Shown piece after piece: positions 7,969 through 15,875 of a stretch of 21,625 nucleotides of DNA. The DNA comes from J088 sp003695505 [NCBI: Candidatus Dadabacteria bacterium]. GTDB lineage: Bacteria > J088. The stretch's first letter is position 1. Each line of letters begins with the position of its first letter. The notes under the pieces were generated by a model that did not search any database, was not told the origin of the DNA, and saw only the letters and a list, made by a program, of their open reading frames with translations. The stretch spans positions 1 to 21,625 of the forward strand of contig RFIY01000380.1 of assembly GCA_003695505.1 (NCBI GenBank), written 5' to 3'. A program made the position numbers and the translations under genes.

Positions 7969-8399
7969 GAGCCGGGGACCTCGCCATCGTAGCGCCAGAC
8001 GCCCTCCTCGAGGATCCAGGCATCGATGCGCGTGCCCACCGTCGGGATCGATAACGTCGAGACACCCTCCTGTCGTTTCGGCATACCCGTCAGCGTGACG
8101 CGGAAGCGCACCGTGCGATGCCGCCAGTCGACCGAATCGACGCTGGCCCGTGCGACGACGAATTCGTCGGCGCGGCGCGCCGCGAGGAGTGGCTCCGTCA
8201 GTGGATCCCGGTAGGTGGCGCGCAGCCGCTCGCTGAACCAGGCGGCGGCTTCGGCGAGGCGCCCCTCACTGACCGCCTGATAGAACTGTGCCGCCTGGCG
8301 TCCGGCGGCATTCGACATGGCGTCCGGGTCGATTTGCGGGCCGGAATAACAGCCGGATGCCACCAGGGCGGCGAGCAGAATCAGGGAGCGAACATACAT
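7965..8399 (-). CDS. Small predicted lipoprotein of unknown function, first gene of the ubiB-like operon
   Basis: From ATG at 8399 the product is 144 aa, with a short lipoprotein signal MYVRSLILLAALVASGC that puts the acylated cysteine at residue 17. The mature part begins with an alanine-rich helix (RQAAQFYQAVSEGRLAEAAA) followed by alternating strand-like segments ending WRYDGEVPGS. That pattern is reminiscent of NTF2/SnoaL-like folds, but I do not recognise a named family. The frame is open 56 codons further upstream, over the glmU start; ATG 8399 is preferred because it produces the lipobox, although its ribosome site is weak. It overlaps the ubiB-like gene by GTGA, so the two are probably translated together. 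Confidence 0.72.
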   Translation of the reverse strand: MYVRSLILLAALVASGCYSGPQIDPDAMSNAAGRQAAQFYQAVSEGRLAEAAAWFSERLRATYRDPLTEPLLAARRADEFVVARASVDSVDWRHRTVRFRVTLTGMPKRQEGVSTLSIPTVGTRIDAWILEEGVWRYDGEVPGS

Positions 8400-8468
8400 T
8401 GCCACGTGGGCATCTCCATCAGTTGTTTCCGCCGCCGATCGCGGCGGCGCCACGCGAGATCTGGCTGG

Positions 8469-8481
8469 TAGAATACCAAAC
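8469..8481 (+). promoter_or_regulatory. Possible -10 element giving a leaderless glmU transcript
   Basis: TAGAAT at 8469-8474 fits a -10 box (TANNNT) and ends exactly 7 bases before the glmU ATG at 8482. No ribosome-binding sequence is present before the ATG. This spacing would place the first transcribed base at or next to the A of the start codon. No good -35 box is seen, so the call is tentative. Confidence 0.35.
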
Positions 8482-9858
8482 ATGCCACAACATGAGACAA
8501 ATCGCGCGGCCGTGATCCTTGCGGCCGGGATCGGGCGCCGCTTCCGCAGCGCAGTGCCGAAGGTCATTCACGACATCCTGGGGCGCCCGTTGCTGGCCTG
8601 GGTTGTCGATGCATGTCGGCAAGCCGGCATCGATGACATCGTTGTTGTCGTGTCCCCGGCCATTCGCGAACAGGTTACGGCGGTGTTGCCTGACGTACGC
8701 ATCGCCGTCCAGGATGAGCCGCGTGGCACGGCTGATGCGGTTTCGGTGGCATTGCCGTTCCTTCCAGAGACCGGACTGGTCATCGTCGCGTCTGGTGATA
8801 CACCGTGCCTGCGTTCCGAAACGATTGCGACCGTCCTGGAGGCTGCGGCGTCAACGCCACTGGCGCTGCTGACCTGCCGCGTACCCGATCCGCAGGGCTA
8901 TGGCAGGATCGTGCGGGCAGACGACGGCTCCGTCGAACGGATCGTCGAGCACGCGGATGCAAACGATGCGGAACGTGCAATCGATGAGATCAACGCCGGT
9001 CTGTACGCATTCGACCTGACCGCGTTACGCAACTGGCTGCCGCGCATTGGCTCGGACAATGCGCAGGGCGAACACTACCTGGTCGATACCGTGTCGATGT
9101 GCCGCGAAGGCGATGCGCCCCCGCGGGCGGTGCTGCTCGAGAACCCCGATGAAATCCAGGGCATCAATGACCGCGTGCAGCTTGCCAGTGCGGAAGAGAT
9201 TCTGCGCCGGAGGATCGTTGATCACTGGCGGCGGCAGGGCGTGACCGTGCATGGCGATGATGTGATGATCGGACCAGATGTTACGCTGGAGTCCGATGTC
9301 GACATTGCGAGCGGCGTCGAGCTGCATGGCTGCACGCACGTTGCCACCGGCACGACGATTGGGCGCGGTTGTGTTCTGACGAATGCCCGGATCGGTGCGG
9401 ACGTCCGTCTGAAGCCCTATGTCGTTGCCGAAGACGCCGAGATCGGATCTGGTGCGCAGATCGGACCATTCGCCCATTTGCGCCCCGGGACGCGACTCGG
9501 GCGCGACGTGCGGATCGGCAATTTCGTCGAAACCAAGAATATCGAGATGGGTGAAGGTAGCAAGGCGAATCATCTGTCATACCTTGGCGACGCCGAGATC
9601 GGTTCCGGCGTCAACATCGGCGCGGGCACGATTACCTGCAATTACGACGGCGCCAACAAGCACCGTACGGTAATCGAGGACGACGTGTTCGTCGGCAGTG
9701 ATACGCAGTTCGTTGCGCCAGTGCGGATCGGGCGCGGGGCCACCATTGGCGCGGGTACGACCGTTACCCGTGATGTGTCGCCGGGTGCGCTGGCGGTGCG
9801 GCGCGCGCCGCAGAAGGAATATCCCGACTATCCCCGCAAGCGCAAGTCGTCTTCGTGA
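8482..9858 (+). CDS. glmU: Bifunctional GlmU: GlcN-1-P acetyltransferase / GlcNAc-1-P uridyltransferase
   Basis: Makes UDP-GlcNAc, precursor of peptidoglycan and lipid A, in two cytoplasmic steps. The 458-aa length is normal. The N-terminal uridyltransferase has VILAAGIGRRF and AVPKVIH (residues 11-30, with K27 equivalent to the conserved lysine), RGTADAV, GYGRIV and EINAGLYAFD. The usual T of LAAGxGTRM is R here. From about 255 onward, hexapeptide repeats form the left-handed beta-helix, with NFVETKN, KANHLSYLGDAEIG (acetyltransferase histidine) and NIGAGTITCNYDG. ATG 8482 is the first possible start in frame; it lacks a Shine-Dalgarno sequence. The stop overlaps psd by GTGA. It is divergent from the lipoprotein-ubiB operon. 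Confidence 0.95.
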   Translation: MPQHETNRAAVILAAGIGRRFRSAVPKVIHDILGRPLLAWVVDACRQAGIDDIVVVVSPAIREQVTAVLPDVRIAVQDEPRGTADAVSVALPFLPETGLVIVASGDTPCLRSETIATVLEAAASTPLALLTCRVPDPQGYGRIVRADDGSVERIVEHADANDAERAIDEINAGLYAFDLTALRNWLPRIGSDNAQGEHYLVDTVSMCREGDAPPRAVLLENPDEIQGINDRVQLASAEEILRRRIVDHWRRQGVTVHGDDVMIGPDVTLESDVDIASGVELHGCTHVATGTTIGRGCVLTNARIGADVRLKPYVVAEDAEIGSGAQIGPFAHLRPGTRLGRDVRIGNFVETKNIEMGEGSKANHLSYLGDAEIGSGVNIGAGTITCNYDGANKHRTVIEDDVFVGSDTQFVAPVRIGRGATIGAGTTVTRDVSPGALAVRRAPQKEYPDYPRKRKSSS

Positions 9859-10646
9859 TTGCCCGCTTCGTGACGCACGCGCTCAGCCGCATCGGCGGCT
9901 TTGTTGCCGCGATTCCGGTACCACGCCCCGTGCGGGAGCCACTGTGGACGTGGATTGCGAGATTGCTCGGCGCGGATCTTTCCGAAGCGGCACTGCCTGC
10001 GGCACAATTTCGCACCTTCCAGGAACTGTTTACCCGTGAGCTGTCACCCGGACTGCGTCCGATCGCGCAAGGCGCCGACGTCTGGGTCAGTCCGGTCGAT
10101 GCGAGCTGGCTCAGCCATGAGCGCGTCAGTGACGATGTATTCATCCCCGTCAAGGGCAACCGGCATCGATTGAGCGCGCTGATCGGCCTGGCCGGCGCGT
10201 CCGGGCAGGATATGCTCGTTTCGACGTTTTATCTGCGTCCGTACGATTATCACCGTATCCACGCACCGGCGGATCTCGTGGTCGATCGGGTGTTCGACGT
10301 GCCCGGCACGCTGTTCCCGGTCAATCGGGCCGGGCAACGTGTGCCGGGGCTGTTCGTGCGCAATGCCCGTGTCGTGCTGGAAGGGCGATGGCAGCAGCAA
10401 CGGGTCTGGATCGTCTGTGTCGGCGCCCTGATGGTCGGCTCGGTTGCGCTGAGTCATCCGGGACTCGAAGCGCTGCGGGCGCGACGGACGACGCAGGCGG
10501 TGACCATCACCAAAGGGCAGGAGCTCGGGATGTTTCGCTTTGGTTCGACTGTGATCATCGTCACGGATCATTTCTGTGGCGACGTGCATCATGAGCCGCG
10601 TGAGGTTCGTGTTGGACAGGAAATCTTTCGATGCGGCGCATCGTGA
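9855..10646 (+). CDS. psd: Phosphatidylserine decarboxylase proenzyme
   Basis: Inner-membrane pyruvoyl enzyme that converts phosphatidylserine to phosphatidylethanolamine. The 263-aa proenzyme ends with the self-cleavage motif FGST; S231 would become the pyruvoyl group, leaving a 33-residue alpha chain. The family triad is present: D82 in SPVDAS (usually PxDG, here DA) and H133/H136 in YHRIHAP. FYLRPYDYHRIH and FPVN are typical of the proteobacterial-type enzyme. The GTG start overlaps the glmU stop (GTGA) without a ribosome site, implying translational coupling. The 3' end overlaps the next gene by 16 bases. No pssA gene is seen in the window. Confidence 0.93.
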   Translation: MIARFVTHALSRIGGFVAAIPVPRPVREPLWTWIARLLGADLSEAALPAAQFRTFQELFTRELSPGLRPIAQGADVWVSPVDASWLSHERVSDDVFIPVKGNRHRLSALIGLAGASGQDMLVSTFYLRPYDYHRIHAPADLVVDRVFDVPGTLFPVNRAGQRVPGLFVRNARVVLEGRWQQQRVWIVCVGALMVGSVALSHPGLEALRARRTTQAVTITKGQELGMFRFGSTVIIVTDHFCGDVHHEPREVRVGQEIFRCGAS

Positions 10647-11368
10647 TGCAACAGATCCGGCGTCTGCGCCCGCTTCTGCTGATGCTGTTCGTCGTGGCTG
10701 GCGGCGCCTGCATCGATTATCAGGAGACCATCCAGGTCAACCGGGATGGATCCGTCGAGATCACCGTTTACGCGACGGCGGTCAAGGCCGCGATGCCGAT
10801 GATCCGCAATCGACCGGAGCTGCGACAACTGATGCTGCTGCCTGCCGAGCCGGACAAGGCTCGTGCGTTGCTCGGATCCGATGTCGACGTTCTGTGGTGG
10901 CAGGTCGAGGACGGCGACGGCATCCGCGTTGTCGATGCCAAAGTGCGCATTCGATCGATCGATGTGATCAACCGCAATATAGGCCGGCTGGTCGCCAGCG
11001 ATCATTTCGAAGTTTATCGAGACGACAACGGGAACTGGAGACTGGAACGACGCATCCCGGCCTATCCGATCGATCCCGCGCTTGGCCCGGCGCGCGACTG
11101 GCTGAGCCGGCAGTTCGCCGACAGCAATCTCGAGTTTACATTGCGGGTTCCCACTCGTATTCTCGATACGAACGGGGAACGTCTCGATGGCCAGACGGTT
11201 CACTGGCAGACCAATCTCGCGAAGCTGCGGCAACAGGGATTCGTGATGGAAGCGACGATCGAGGCGCCGTCGCAGCGTCCGCTGCTGATTGCTGTGGGCG
11301 CTGCGGTGCTCCTCGGACTCGCCGGCGTGGTGTTTGTGCGGCGCAGGCGCACGGCTGAAGTTTGTTAG
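10631..11368 (+). CDS. Predicted lipoprotein with C-terminal transmembrane anchor (LppM-like topology), unknown function
   Basis: A 245-aa protein with a lipoprotein signal (LLLMLFVVAGGAC, acylated C27), an extracytoplasmic domain rich in alternating strands, and a C-terminal membrane helix at about 218-236 followed by RRRR. A lipid anchor at one end and a helix at the other recalls LppM/DUF3153-type proteins; this is resemblance in architecture, not a proven family match. The start CIDYQETIQVNRDGSVEITV, with an acidic turn between strands, fits that type of domain. ATG 10631 has AGGAAA about 8 bases upstream; ATG 10646 is an alternative. It overlaps psd by 16 bases, suggesting a link to phospholipid synthesis or the envelope. 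Confidence 0.75.
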   Translation: MRRIVMQQIRRLRPLLLMLFVVAGGACIDYQETIQVNRDGSVEITVYATAVKAAMPMIRNRPELRQLMLLPAEPDKARALLGSDVDVLWWQVEDGDGIRVVDAKVRIRSIDVINRNIGRLVASDHFEVYRDDNGNWRLERRIPAYPIDPALGPARDWLSRQFADSNLEFTLRVPTRILDTNGERLDGQTVHWQTNLAKLRQQGFVMEATIEAPSQRPLLIAVGAAVLLGLAGVVFVRRRRTAEVC

Positions 11369-11418
11369 GATAATCGCGGGCATCCGTCGTAGTCGAAGAG
11401 ACGAGGAAAGAGCAGACC

Positions 11419-13236
11419 ATGGGCAGAATCATCGGGATCGACCTGGGCACCACCAACAGTTGCGTCGCCTACCTCGAAGGTGGCGAGGCCGTCGTGATAC
11501 CGAATCAGGAAGGCGCGCGCACGACGCCAAGTATCGTTGGCTTCACTGAAGGTGGCGACCGTATGGTGGGTCAGATTGCCAAACGCCAGGCTGTGACTAA
11601 TCCGGAACGGACGATTTATGGCGTCAAACGGCTGATGGGTCGCAAGTTCACGGATCCTGATGTGCAGCGGATCGCGCAAACCCTGTCGTATCAGATTGAC
11701 GAGATGGACAATGCTGACGCGGGTGTGCGCGTTGGCGACCGAATGTACAGCCCGCCGGAGATCAGTTCGTACGTCCTCAACAAGATGCGGGACATCGCCC
11801 AGGACTTTCTCGGTGAAGAGGTCACGGATGCGGTTGTCACGGTGCCGGCGTATTTCAATGATGCGCAGCGCCAGGCGACCAAGGATGCCGGTCGCATCGC
11901 CGGATTGAACGTGCTGCGCATCATCAATGAGCCGACGGCTGCCGCGCTTGCCTACGGTCTCGGCAAGGATGTCAATCAGAAGGTTGCCGTTTACGACCTT
12001 GGCGGTGGCACCTTCGATATCTCCATTCTCGAGATCGGCGACGGCGTATACGAAGTGCTATCGACGGCCGGCGACACGCTGCTGGGCGGTGAAAACTTCG
12101 ACGAGGCCCTGATCCGGTACCTGATCCAGCGCTTCCACGAGAAGACGGGTATCGACCTGAGCGGCGAACGCATGGCGTTGCAGCGCATCAAAGAGGCGTC
12201 CGAGCGCGCCAAAATGGAATTGTCGACGGCGCAGGAAACGGAAGTGAATCTGCCGTTCATCGCCGCAGGCGCGGATGGCCCTCTTCATCTCGTCGAAAAC
12301 ATTACGCGCGCGCAGTTCGAGGGGCTGATCAGGGATCTGGTCGAACAGACCCGCAAGCCGTGCGAAGACGCGTTGCAGGAGGCTGGCCTGACGGCCGCGG
12401 ATATCGATGAAGTGCTGCTCGTCGGGGGGTCGACCCGAATCCCTCTTGTTCAGGAGGTTGTCAAGGAAATCTTCGGCAAGGAGCCGAACAAGGGTGTCAA
12501 TCCCGATGAAGTCGTGGCATCCGGGGCGGCGATTCAGGGGGGCATTCTGCAGGGCGACGTCAAGGATGTGCTGCTGCTCGACGTGACACCGCTCAGCCTC
12601 GGGGTCGAAACGGCGGGTGGCGTATTTACGAAAATCATCGAAAAGAACACGACGATTCCCTGCCGTCAGACCAAGATTTTCTCGACGGCCGAGGATGGAC
12701 AGGATCTCGTTGTGATCCATGTGATGCAGGGCGAGCGCGAAATGGCCGAGGACAACATCAGCCTGGCGCGATTCCAGCTCGTGGGCATCCCGCCCGCGCC
12801 GCGCGGCGTGCCCCAGATCGAAGTGGCGTTCGAGCTCGATTCGAATGGCATGCTTCATGTTTCTGCAACCGACCTCGGCACAGGCAAGGCGCAGTCGGTG
12901 AAGGTGCAGCCGACGAGCGGATTGAGCGAGAAAGACATTGAGCGGATCGTCTCAGAGGCCGAGGAGCATCGACAGAGCGACCAGGAACGCCGTCAGATCG
13001 TTGAATTTCGCAATCAGATCGACAGCCTGTTGTACACGACGAAAAAGTCACTCGAAGAGTATGGCAGCGTGCTGGGCGACGACGTTCTGGCGGATCTGAA
13101 TCTGGCAATCGAGCGTGCCGAGACGACGCGAGACAGCGGGGATTCGGAGGAGCTCGAAGCCGCCCTGGAGCAGCTCAAGGAGCAGGCGTATCGCATCAGT
13201 GAAGTGCTCTACGGAGACGCCGACTCCAGTTCCTGA
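11419..13236 (+). CDS. dnaK: Hsp70 chaperone, DnaK family (solitary copy)
   Basis: ATP-dependent cytoplasmic chaperone of 605 aa. The nucleotide-binding domain (1 to about 382) has GIDLGTTNS (6-14), the phosphate-2 motif YDLGGGTFD (192-200) and LVGGSTRIP (334-342). The interdomain linker [13 protein letters not shown] is at 383-395, followed by the beta substrate-binding domain ([10 protein letters not shown] at 476-485) and a helical lid. It ends [12 protein letters not shown], about 30 residues shorter than E. coli DnaK and without the acidic EEVD-like tail. No grpE or dnaJ lies nearby. ATG 11419 has AGGA at 11404-11407. GATAAT at 11369-11374 may be a -10 box, but no -35 or CIRCE element is seen. 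It could be the housekeeping DnaK or a paralogue; the isolation and short tail favour a paralogue. Confidence 0.92.
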   Translation: MGRIIGIDLGTTNSCVAYLEGGEAVVIPNQEGARTTPSIVGFTEGGDRMVGQIAKRQAVTNPERTIYGVKRLMGRKFTDPDVQRIAQTLSYQIDEMDNADAGVRVGDRMYSPPEISSYVLNKMRDIAQDFLGEEVTDAVVTVPAYFNDAQRQATKDAGRIAGLNVLRIINEPTAAALAYGLGKDVNQKVAVYDLGGGTFDISILEIGDGVYEVLSTAGDTLLGGENFDEALIRYLIQRFHEKTGIDLSGERMALQRIKEASERAKMELSTAQETEVNLPFIAAGADGPLHLVENITRAQFEGLIRDLVEQTRKPCEDALQEAGLTAADIDEVLLVGGSTRIPLVQEVVKEIFGKEPNKGVNPDEVVASGAAIQGGILQGDVKDVLLLDVTPLSLGVETAGGVFTKIIEKNTTIPCRQTKIFSTAEDGQDLVVIHVMQGEREMAEDNISLARFQLVGIPPAPRGVPQIEVAFELDSNGMLHVSATDLGTGKAQSVKVQPTSGLSEKDIERIVSEAEEHRQSDQERRQIVEFRNQIDSLLYTTKKSLEEYGSVLGDDVLADLNLAIERAETTRDSGDSEELEAALEQLKEQAYRISEVLYGDADSSS

Positions 13237-13691
13237 TCCGGCAGCCGGATCCAGGCTTCGCCGACCACCATCGTATCGGCAAACAGGTCGCCCATTCGCT
13301 GGCCGCGCGGGTCGTGATAGATCGCCCAGGTCTCGACGGCGGTGATGAACGTTCCAAGCACCGCGACCAGAATCAACCCCAGAATGGGAATGAACATCAG
13401 CGCATAGAGCAGCGCGATATGGGCATTGCGACGAATGCTCTGGCGCACCCCTGCCAGCTCGAAGGTTTCGGCGTCGACTACGCGCAGGCCAAGCAGCCGC
13501 TTGCCAAAGCTCTGGCCACCCGCCATGCCATCGGCAATGAGCAGGTAGACGAGTCCGAGCGCCATGCCAAAGGGCTCGGACAGGCGCGACAACAACGCCG
13601 CGATGAGCAGATCGATGGTGCGCGCGGCAATGCGCGCAACCGGATCTGCCGGCTCCGGTCCTGGCGGGATCTTGTCAGGATTGTCGTTCAT
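13209..13691 (-). CDS. RDD-family membrane protein
   Basis: Small inner-membrane protein, 160 aa, with three hydrophobic segments (about 24-37, 41-57 and 90-125). RDD landmarks are all present: AARTIDLL with R24 and D27, a second helix ending with D54, then [16 protein letters not shown] (58-73), and [18 protein letters not shown] near the end. RDD proteins are mostly uncharacterised; a few are linked to ion exchange, which is not enough to assign a function. ATG 13691 overlaps the small upstream gene by 17 bases, and the last 28 bases overlap the end of dnaK on the other strand. It is the last gene of a four-gene operon. Confidence 0.85.
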   Translation of the reverse strand: MNDNPDKIPPGPEPADPVARIAARTIDLLIAALLSRLSEPFGMALGLVYLLIADGMAGGQSFGKRLLGLRVVDAETFELAGVRQSIRRNAHIALLYALMFIPILGLILVAVLGTFITAVETWAIYHDPRGQRMGDLFADTMVVGEAWIRLPDQELESASP

Positions 13692-13926
13692 TCGTGACCG
13701 GTGTCCCCTCGCGCCGCGGTCGCACGAACATCAGAAACGCCATTGCGGGCCGCTTCGAACCTTCCCACATCGAAAAATGAATGGACTCGAACCGCCAACC
13801 GGCCTGCGTTTCGCGGTTCAGCACCTCCTGAATCTCCTGGTCGGTCACAATCGTCAACTCGACGACACGCCATTCGATCGCGCCATCGTGCCAGACGCGC
13901 ACAAGCTGTTCCGTAGGAGTCTGCAC
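13675..13926 (-). CDS. Small DUF4177-like protein
   Basis: Predicted soluble protein of 83 aa. The pattern WRVVELTIVTDQEIQEVLN, then QAGWRFESIHF and AMAFLMFVRP resembles DUF4177 proteins: a strand, a helix that ends in a short LN-x-GW turn, and a final strand pair. Function is unknown. Two in-frame GTG codons compete for the start. The one at 13926 lies 7 bases after AGGA (minus strand, 13937-13934), a good spacing; the one at 13932 lies 1 base after it and would give 85 aa. The gene sits between the lipid kinase (25-31 base gap) and the RDD gene, which it overlaps, so it belongs to that operon. Confidence 0.7.
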   Translation of the reverse strand: MQTPTEQLVRVWHDGAIEWRVVELTIVTDQEIQEVLNRETQAGWRFESIHFSMWEGSKRPAMAFLMFVRPRREGTPVTNERQS

Positions 13927-13933
13927 CTGCACA

Positions 13934-13940
13934 TCCTACC
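13934..13940 (-). promoter_or_regulatory. Ribosome-binding site deciding the start of the DUF4177-like gene
   Basis: Minus-strand GGTAGGA occupies 13940-13934. It is correctly spaced for GTG at 13926 and too close to GTG at 13932, so it favours the shorter product. Confidence 0.5.
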
Positions 13941-13957
13941 GTTTCCAGCGGGGCGGT

Positions 13958-14905
13958 TCAAACGGGCAGGCGGGGGATCAGAAACGTTGTGGGCGCCGCG
14001 GCCGCGAAGTGCAGCTCGTCATCGCTCTGGTACAGATCGCCGTCGATCGTGTAGATCAGTGGGGCTTCGGCCGGGCGAAAGATCGCCTCGCGTGCGTGCG
14101 CATCGATCATACGGGCGCGCTCTGGCCAGGGGCGGCCGCGGCGGATGTAATCGAGATGGCGAACCATACCTGCCGCATGCAGATCGGTCGCAAGCAGGTG
14201 AAACCTGTCCACAGCGGTTTCTGCGCGCCAGGCCGGCCGAAAGCCAATACCGAAATTGGCGATCGTCATAGCGAGTACGACGGTCCACGGGCGTTGGTGG
14301 TGATCGCCGTCGACTCGCAGGTGCCCGGCGGTACGGCGAAACGCCTGGCGAGCCGTCTGACCGCCGACCAGCGCCGAACCGACAACCTTGGCGGTCACGG
14401 CCGCGGCGCGCCGCGGCCCCGTCGTCGTACCGGCGTAGTAGAGCTCCAGAAAATTGGTCACGAGACCGAGGCCGAAAATGAACCCGAAACGCGAACCGAT
14501 CTGCATCGTCGCGCGCTCGGCCGTGTTCCAGTCGTTCCGCGTCAGCGCCGCGATGGCATGGTCGATGCGCGGCATGCCCAGGCTGTTCGCGACCATGTTC
14601 ATCGAGCCGCCGGGGAGCGCGATCAGTGGCGGAATATTGTCGCCAAGGCGCTGGCGCATCGCCGTGACGGCGTGTGAGATCGTGCCGTCCCCGCCTGCGA
14701 CGGCAAGTGCCGCCGGAGGACGCGCCGCGAGTCGGTCTGCGACGCGGGACAGCGCGTCGAGGTCAGTGGTGACCTCGACGTCGATGCCCTGGCCTGCAGC
14801 GAGCTGCGTGAGCTCTTCACAGCGCCGACGGTTCGTGGCCGCGTGGGGATTGAAGATCAGCGCAATGCGCTCGTTCAGGTCAGGCTGTATCTGTGTCGTC
14901 GGCAT
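13958..14905 (-). CDS. Diacylglycerol-kinase-family lipid kinase (YegS/DagK type)
   Basis: Cytoplasmic or membrane-peripheral lipid kinase, 315 aa, normal for the family. The N-terminal catalytic domain has ALIFNPHAA (15-23), the nucleotide motif AVAGGDGTISHAV (68-80) and the substrate-loop ALPGGSMNM (96-104), where most members have LPxGTxND; the GSMN variant occurs in a subset. The C-terminal part contains strand-rich sequence ending FLIPRLPV, including YTIDGDLY, the DGE-like motif of this fold. The substrate may be diacylglycerol, a sphingoid base or phosphatidylglycerol. The ATG at 14905 overlaps the HD-domain gene by 26 bases and lacks a clear ribosome site. Confidence 0.87.
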   Translation of the reverse strand: MPTTQIQPDLNERIALIFNPHAATNRRRCEELTQLAAGQGIDVEVTTDLDALSRVADRLAARPPAALAVAGGDGTISHAVTAMRQRLGDNIPPLIALPGGSMNMVANSLGMPRIDHAIAALTRNDWNTAERATMQIGSRFGFIFGLGLVTNFLELYYAGTTTGPRRAAAVTAKVVGSALVGGQTARQAFRRTAGHLRVDGDHHQRPWTVVLAMTIANFGIGFRPAWRAETAVDRFHLLATDLHAAGMVRHLDYIRRGRPWPERARMIDAHAREAIFRPAEAPLIYTIDGDLYQSDDELHFAAAAPTTFLIPRLPV

Positions 14906-15875
14906 GGCTGGGCGAACGAGTCATCAGGTGGCGGTTCAGGGCCGGCACGACGCCGGTCCAGGTTTCATCACCGGCAGATTGCATCGCCTGGGTGACGATG
15001 CCGACGCGCGAATCAAGCATATCGATCTGGTGCAGCAACATGGCTTCGAGCGTCTTGGGACGCCGTGGACTGCCGTATTCATACTCCCCGTGATGCGACA
15101 GGATCAGGTGGCGCAGATGGAGGTGCAGCGGCTCGGGAAAGTCGTCGATTGCGGCGACGGCGCGGTCCAGACGGTCGATCCCAAGCTGAATGTGGCCGAG
15201 CAGACGACCGACATCGGTGTATTCGAAACTTTGCTCGACGGAAAGCTCTTCGACCTTGCCGCTGTCGTGCAGCAGCGCACCGACGACGACCAGATCACGG
15301 TCAACGACGACGCCCTGCTGGCGGTAGTGATCGCAGACGAGATATGCGAGTTGCATCATGGACAATGTATGCGCGGCCAGGCCGCCGATCTCGGCATGAT
15401 GAACCGTGCGCGCGGCCGGCGCTCGGCAAAACGCGTGCAGCCATTCGCGATCATCCAGGTAGAGACCGACGAGGCGCTGCAGCATGGCCGACGTGAGTCG
15501 CTGCTGATGGTCGCGCAGCGCCGTCTCGACGTCGACGGGGTCAAGATTGCTGCGCGGCAGCCATTCCGTCGTGTCAACCTCTGCCGGATGCAGCGTGATC
15601 CGCGTGATCCGGAGCTGGGTGCGGCCGTTGAACTCCACCCCCTGCCCTTCGACGTCAACCAGGACGCGCTCCGGGATCGACGCGTCATAGCTGTCGGCGT
15701 TCTCCCAGATGCGCGCGTCGATCGTGCCGGTCCGGTCACCGAGGACGAGCTGCAGCCACGGTTTGCCTGTGCGCCCGACGCCACGTCGTTTCTGTCGGAC
15801 GAGGAACGTCCCGCAGACTCGCGTGTTCGGCCGCAGATCTGTCGCGGCGATGGTTACCGGTGGAATGTCTACCAT
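14880..15875 (-). CDS. OB-fold plus HD-domain protein, YhaM-like 3'-5' exoribonuclease
   Basis: Predicted 3'-5' exonuclease. From ATG 15875 the product is 331 aa. Residues about 10-100 form an OB fold (TGKPWLQLVLGDRTGTIDAR and FNGRTQLRITRI), as in YhaM. Residues about 155-300 are an HD phosphohydrolase domain: HHAEIGGLAAHT (159-170), HD at 203-204 in ALLHDSGKVEEL, and LSHHGEYEYGSP (259-270), a strong YhaM-family signature. Alternative starts at 15914 (AGGA 9 bases upstream) and 15923 would add 13 or 16 residues. ATG 15875 is preferred because it begins close to the OB fold; a TANNNT box lies exactly 7 bases before it. It is the first gene of the lipid kinase/RDD operon. Confidence 0.85.
   Translation of the reverse strand: MVDIPPVTIAATDLRPNTRVCGTFLVRQKRRGVGRTGKPWLQLVLGDRTGTIDARIWENADSYDASIPERVLVDVEGQGVEFNGRTQLRITRITLHPAEVDTTEWLPRSNLDPVDVETALRDHQQRLTSAMLQRLVGLYLDDREWLHAFCRAPAARTVHHAEIGGLAAHTLSMMQLAYLVCDHYRQQGVVVDRDLVVVGALLHDSGKVEELSVEQSFEYTDVGRLLGHIQLGIDRLDRAVAAIDDFPEPLHLHLRHLILSHHGEYEYGSPRRPKTLEAMLLHQIDMLDSRVGIVTQAMQSAGDETWTGVVPALNRHLMTRSPSHADDTDTA

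Noticed and set aside
10589-11383. 264-aa minus-strand frame opposite the LppM-like gene
   Set aside because: No signal peptide or motif; the plus strand has a lipobox, a ribosome site and a C-terminal membrane anchor.
12058-12858. 266-aa minus-strand frame inside dnaK
   Set aside because: Classic dnaK antisense frame; overlap with dnaK codon structure explains it.
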